A stretch of 64,000 nucleotides of DNA from JAHQVK01 sp036788295. Its GTDB lineage: Bacteria > Myxococcota > Kuafuiibacteriia > Kuafuiibacteriales > Kuafuiibacteriaceae. A program made the position numbers and the translations under genes. Positions 61,966-64,000 of this stretch are shown here, one piece after another. The DNA is taken from assembly GCA_036788295.1 (NCBI GenBank), contig DAIQNR010000002.1:1-64000 (forward strand), written 5' to 3'. The notes under the pieces were generated by a model. It searched no databases, was not told the origin of the DNA, and saw nothing but the letters and a program-made list of their open reading frames with translations. Positions within the stretch are counted from its first letter, which is position 1, and the number at the start of each line of letters is the position of its first letter.

Positions 61966-63269
61966 ATGGCTTTTGTTCTTGCCTCCCTTCGGCAGGGAAA
62001 AGGGATCGCGGTGTTCGTCGCGATCTTTCTTGGCCTGTGGTTTTTGCCCATCGGGGCGCCCGAGGTGGAGCGCGCGGTGGGCGAGGGGCTTCGGCTCACC
62101 CAGTCGTACGCTCAGGAGCATGTGCTTTTGTGCCTCCTTCCCGCGCTGCTCATCGCCGGCGCGGTGGCGGCCTTCGTGGACAAGGCCTCCGTGCTCCGCT
62201 ACCTCGGGCCGAAGGCGAACAAAGCCACCGCCTACGGGGTGGGCGCGACGTCCGGCTGCGTGCTCGCGGTGTGCTCCTGCACCGTTCTTCCCTTGTTCGC
62301 GGGCATCCATCGCATGGGGGCCGGCTTCGGTCCGGCGGTCACGTTTCTGTACGCGGGCCCCGCCATCAACGTGCTCGCGGTCATTCTCACCGCGCGCATC
62401 CTCGGGGCCGAGCTCGGTTTTGCCCGCGCGATCTCGGCGGTGGTGTTCGCCGTGCTCATCGGTCTCGTGCTCGGGTTTCTGTTCGACCGAAAGAAGGAGG
62501 AGGCTCCGGGCCCGGCCGCCGTCCTGCCCGAAGGGGATGCGCGCCCGCTGTCGCAGCTCGCCACACTCTTGGGGCGATGATCGCGGTGCTCGTGTTCGCG
62601 AACTGGAGCACGGCCGAGGCTTCTGGGTTCTTCGGGGCGGTTGGCGCCTACGAATGGCCGCTGACCGCCGCCGCCGCCGTCCCGCTCGCCGCCGCGCTCG
62701 GGCGCTGATTTCGGTTTCCGGTCCTCGGGCTCGCCGGCGTGGGGGCCGGGGTCGCTGCGCTCGCGTGGGCCTTGCCCGAGCAGCCCGAGCTCGCGTTCGC
62801 GGCCGCGGTGGTGGGATTGTGCGTGCTGATGCCGTGGGCCGGAGAGCTCGGCCAGACCTGGTAGGCCGAGACGTGGTCCTACACGAAACTCATCGCGCCG
62901 CTGCTCGTAGCCGGGGTGTTCGCGGCCGGCTTCTTGCTCGGCGGCCCCGGGACCCGGGGGCTCGTGCCTCCTCAGTGGGTGGAGCAGTTCGTGGGCGGAA
63001 GCGGCGTTCTCGCCGTCTTCGGCGCCTCGGTGGTGGGCGCCTTCATGTATTTTGCCACCCTGACCGAAGTCCCCATCTTGCAGGGGCTCATCGGCTCCGG
63101 CATGGGCAAAGGCCCCGCGCTTTCGCTCCTGCTCGCCGGACCGGCGCTCTCCCTGCCCAACATGCTCGTGTTGCGGGGCGTGCTCGGGACCAAGAAGACC
63201 TTGGCTTATGTGGTGGTCGTCGTCCTCGGCTCGACCGCCGCCGGCCTCATCTATGGCGCGATCGCCTGA
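61966..63269 (+). pseudogene. Permease of the ars cluster, disrupted by a frameshift and two stops
   Basis: The first part (61966-62580) encodes 204 residues: a membrane permease N-terminus with 'VLRYLGPKANKATAYGVGATSGCVLAVCSCTVLPLFAGIHRMG' and 'AVTFLYAGPAINVLAVIL', the family's core. It then reaches a stop at 62578-62580. The continuation is in the next frame (ATGIAVLVFANW... from 62577), which fits loss of one G from the GGGG run at 62571-62574. In that frame there is TGA at 62706 and TAG at 62863, both where a Trp codon (TGG) is plausible. After these the sequence resumes 'SYTKLIAPLLVAGVFAAGFLLGG' and 'GAFMYFATLTEVPILQGLIGSGMG' to 63269. It is either a true pseudogene or a low-quality stretch. 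Confidence 0.75.
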
Positions 63270-63282
63270 AAGGGAAGAACCC

Positions 63283-63522
63283 ATGACCAAGATCGAGATC
63301 CTCGGCACCGGCTGCGGAAAGTGCGAAACGCTCGAGAAGAACGCGAGAGAAGCGGCGGCGCAGCTCGGCATCGACGCCGAAATCGTCAAGGTATCGAAGA
63401 TGGACGACATCATCAACCGGGGGGTGATGATCACCCCCGCGCTCGCCATCGATGGCGTCGTGCGTTCGAGCGGCAAGGTGCTGTCGGCCGCCGACGTCGC
63501 CTCGCTCCTGAGGGAGGGCTGA
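63283..63522 (+). CDS. arsE: Thioredoxin-family small redox protein, ArsE-like
   Basis: The product is 79 residues: MTKIEILGTGCGKCETLEKNAREAAAQLG onward, with the C-x-x-C of the MTH895-type redox proteins, 'MITPALAIDG' (cis-Pro loop) and a helical end. In Shewanella putrefaciens arsE and arsF encode the reductases and arsG the efflux permease for nitroarsenicals. The position before an ArsF-like gene supports ArsE. It lies 13 bases after the permease gene end and has an SD-like AGGGAAGAA upstream. Confidence 0.78.
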   Translation: MTKIEILGTGCGKCETLEKNAREAAAQLGIDAEIVKVSKMDDIINRGVMITPALAIDGVVRSSGKVLSAADVASLLREG

Positions 63523-63525
63523 CCG

Positions 63526-63981
63526 ATGCTCGCGCTGAAAAGAGCCATCCCGGCCGCGCTGCTGCTCGGGTTCGCGGGGGCGGCGGTCGTCGCCGGCGCC
63601 CTGCGCTCGAGTGCCGTCCCGGCGGAAGCGACCTTGGCGGCCCGAGGTGACGGCGCGGCCGTTGTCTACTACTTTCACGGGGAGACCCGGTGCTTCACCT
63701 GCAACAATATCGAGAAGCGGACGGCGGCGCTCGTGCGGTCTGCGTTTGCCTCCGAGCTCGCCGAAGGGCGCCTCCGGTTCGAGGTGGTGAACTTCGACCA
63801 CCCGGACCACCGGCACTTCCGCAAGGACTTCGACCTCGCGTTTTCGACCGTGGTCGTTCAGTCCGCCGGTGAAGGCCAACCGTTCAAGAACCTCGATGAC
63901 GTCTGGAAGCTCGTCCGGGCCGAAGACGATGGTTTCGAGACCTATCTCGTTCGAGAGATCCGCCCGATGGTTGGCTCCTGA
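63526..63981 (+). CDS. arsF: ArsF-like nitroreductase-associated protein
   Basis: The product is 151 residues. A signal-like hydrophobic N-terminus (IPAALLLGFAGAAVVAGAL) is followed by 'VVYYFHGETRCFTCNNIEKRTAALV', a thioredoxin-like C-x-x-C, and 'FEVVNFDHPDHRHFRKDFDLAFSTVVV', matching the ArsF family (nitrophenyl compound nitroreductase subunit). It probably works with ArsE to reduce nitroarsenicals such as roxarsone at the membrane. It starts three bases after arsE and its stop overlaps the next start. Confidence 0.82.
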   Translation: MLALKRAIPAALLLGFAGAAVVAGALRSSAVPAEATLAARGDGAAVVYYFHGETRCFTCNNIEKRTAALVRSAFASELAEGRLRFEVVNFDHPDHRHFRKDFDLAFSTVVVQSAGEGQPFKNLDDVWKLVRAEDDGFETYLVREIRPMVGS

Positions 63982-64000
63982 TGTGGGCTGAGGTCGCCGG
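63981..64000 (+). CDS. Start of the next gene, probable ArsG-type permease (cut by the window edge)
   Basis: ATG at 63981 overlaps the arsF stop. Only six residues are visible, M-W-A-E-V-A. In arsEFG clusters the next gene is the ArsG aromatic arsenical efflux permease, so this is the likely identity. It rests on gene order alone. Confidence 0.4.

Overview
The window is a very GC-rich, densely coded bacterial segment, most likely from a Myxococcota (former Deltaproteobacteria) genome or draft/metagenome contig. This is an inference from gene content: lipoproteins whose secretion signal is followed by Asp/Gly-rich repeats and Cys-rich modules, a PilZ domain fused to an Hsp70-like ATPase, an IF-3 with a long acidic tail, and an isolated non-flagellar type III secretion (T3SS) locus. 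A 100-N assembly gap lies at 10701-10800. No rRNA, tRNA, CRISPR array or insertion sequence was recognised.

Layout. 1-3.5 kb: a LysR regulator (cut by the window edge), an FxsA-like protein, an OB-fold lipoprotein and a zinc-type oxidoreductase; the LysR/oxidoreductase promoter region is present twice. 3.8-4.7 kb: a nucleotidyltransferase-like two-gene pair. 4.8-14.4 kb: HflX, an ABC exporter, a DUF2157 membrane protein, an AMIN-domain protein broken by the gap, an ATP-grasp-like protein with an aspartoacylase-like hydrolase, and a cyclophilin. 14.4-21.4 kb: a periplasmic binding lipoprotein, a TetR/crotonase pair, infC with a probable AUC start, an EI24 protein, glutamate-cysteine ligase and a CDP-alcohol phosphatidyltransferase.

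21.4-41 kb is the most unusual part: the PilZ-Hsp70 fusion, alaS, a PAS/degenerate-GGDEF protein, a photoactive-yellow-protein-like PAS protein that keeps the chromophore residues, SctV, two SycD-like TPR chaperones each beside an unrecognised candidate T3SS substrate, and SctU with a variant NPAH autocleavage site. Basal-body, ATPase and needle genes are not in the window.

41-48.4 kb: pdxJ, gyrA (Ala at the Ser83 position), and a coupled operon of a CrtA-like monooxygenase, a D-aminoacylase-like amidohydrolase and a methyltransferase. 48.6-57.3 kb: a DUF2505 protein and a minus-strand operon running PBP1A, phosphodiester glycosidase-like protein, an unknown protein, a family 5 binding protein-like protein, a histidine kinase, a GspH/FimT pseudopilin and a DUF6968-like protein, mostly joined by 4-base overlaps. 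57.7-64 kb: a leucine-rich repeat protein, a DUF808 protein, a VOC protein, and the start of an arsEFG-like organoarsenical cluster led by an ArsR regulator with a palindromic site at its start and a permease gene carrying one frameshift and two Trp-to-stop changes.
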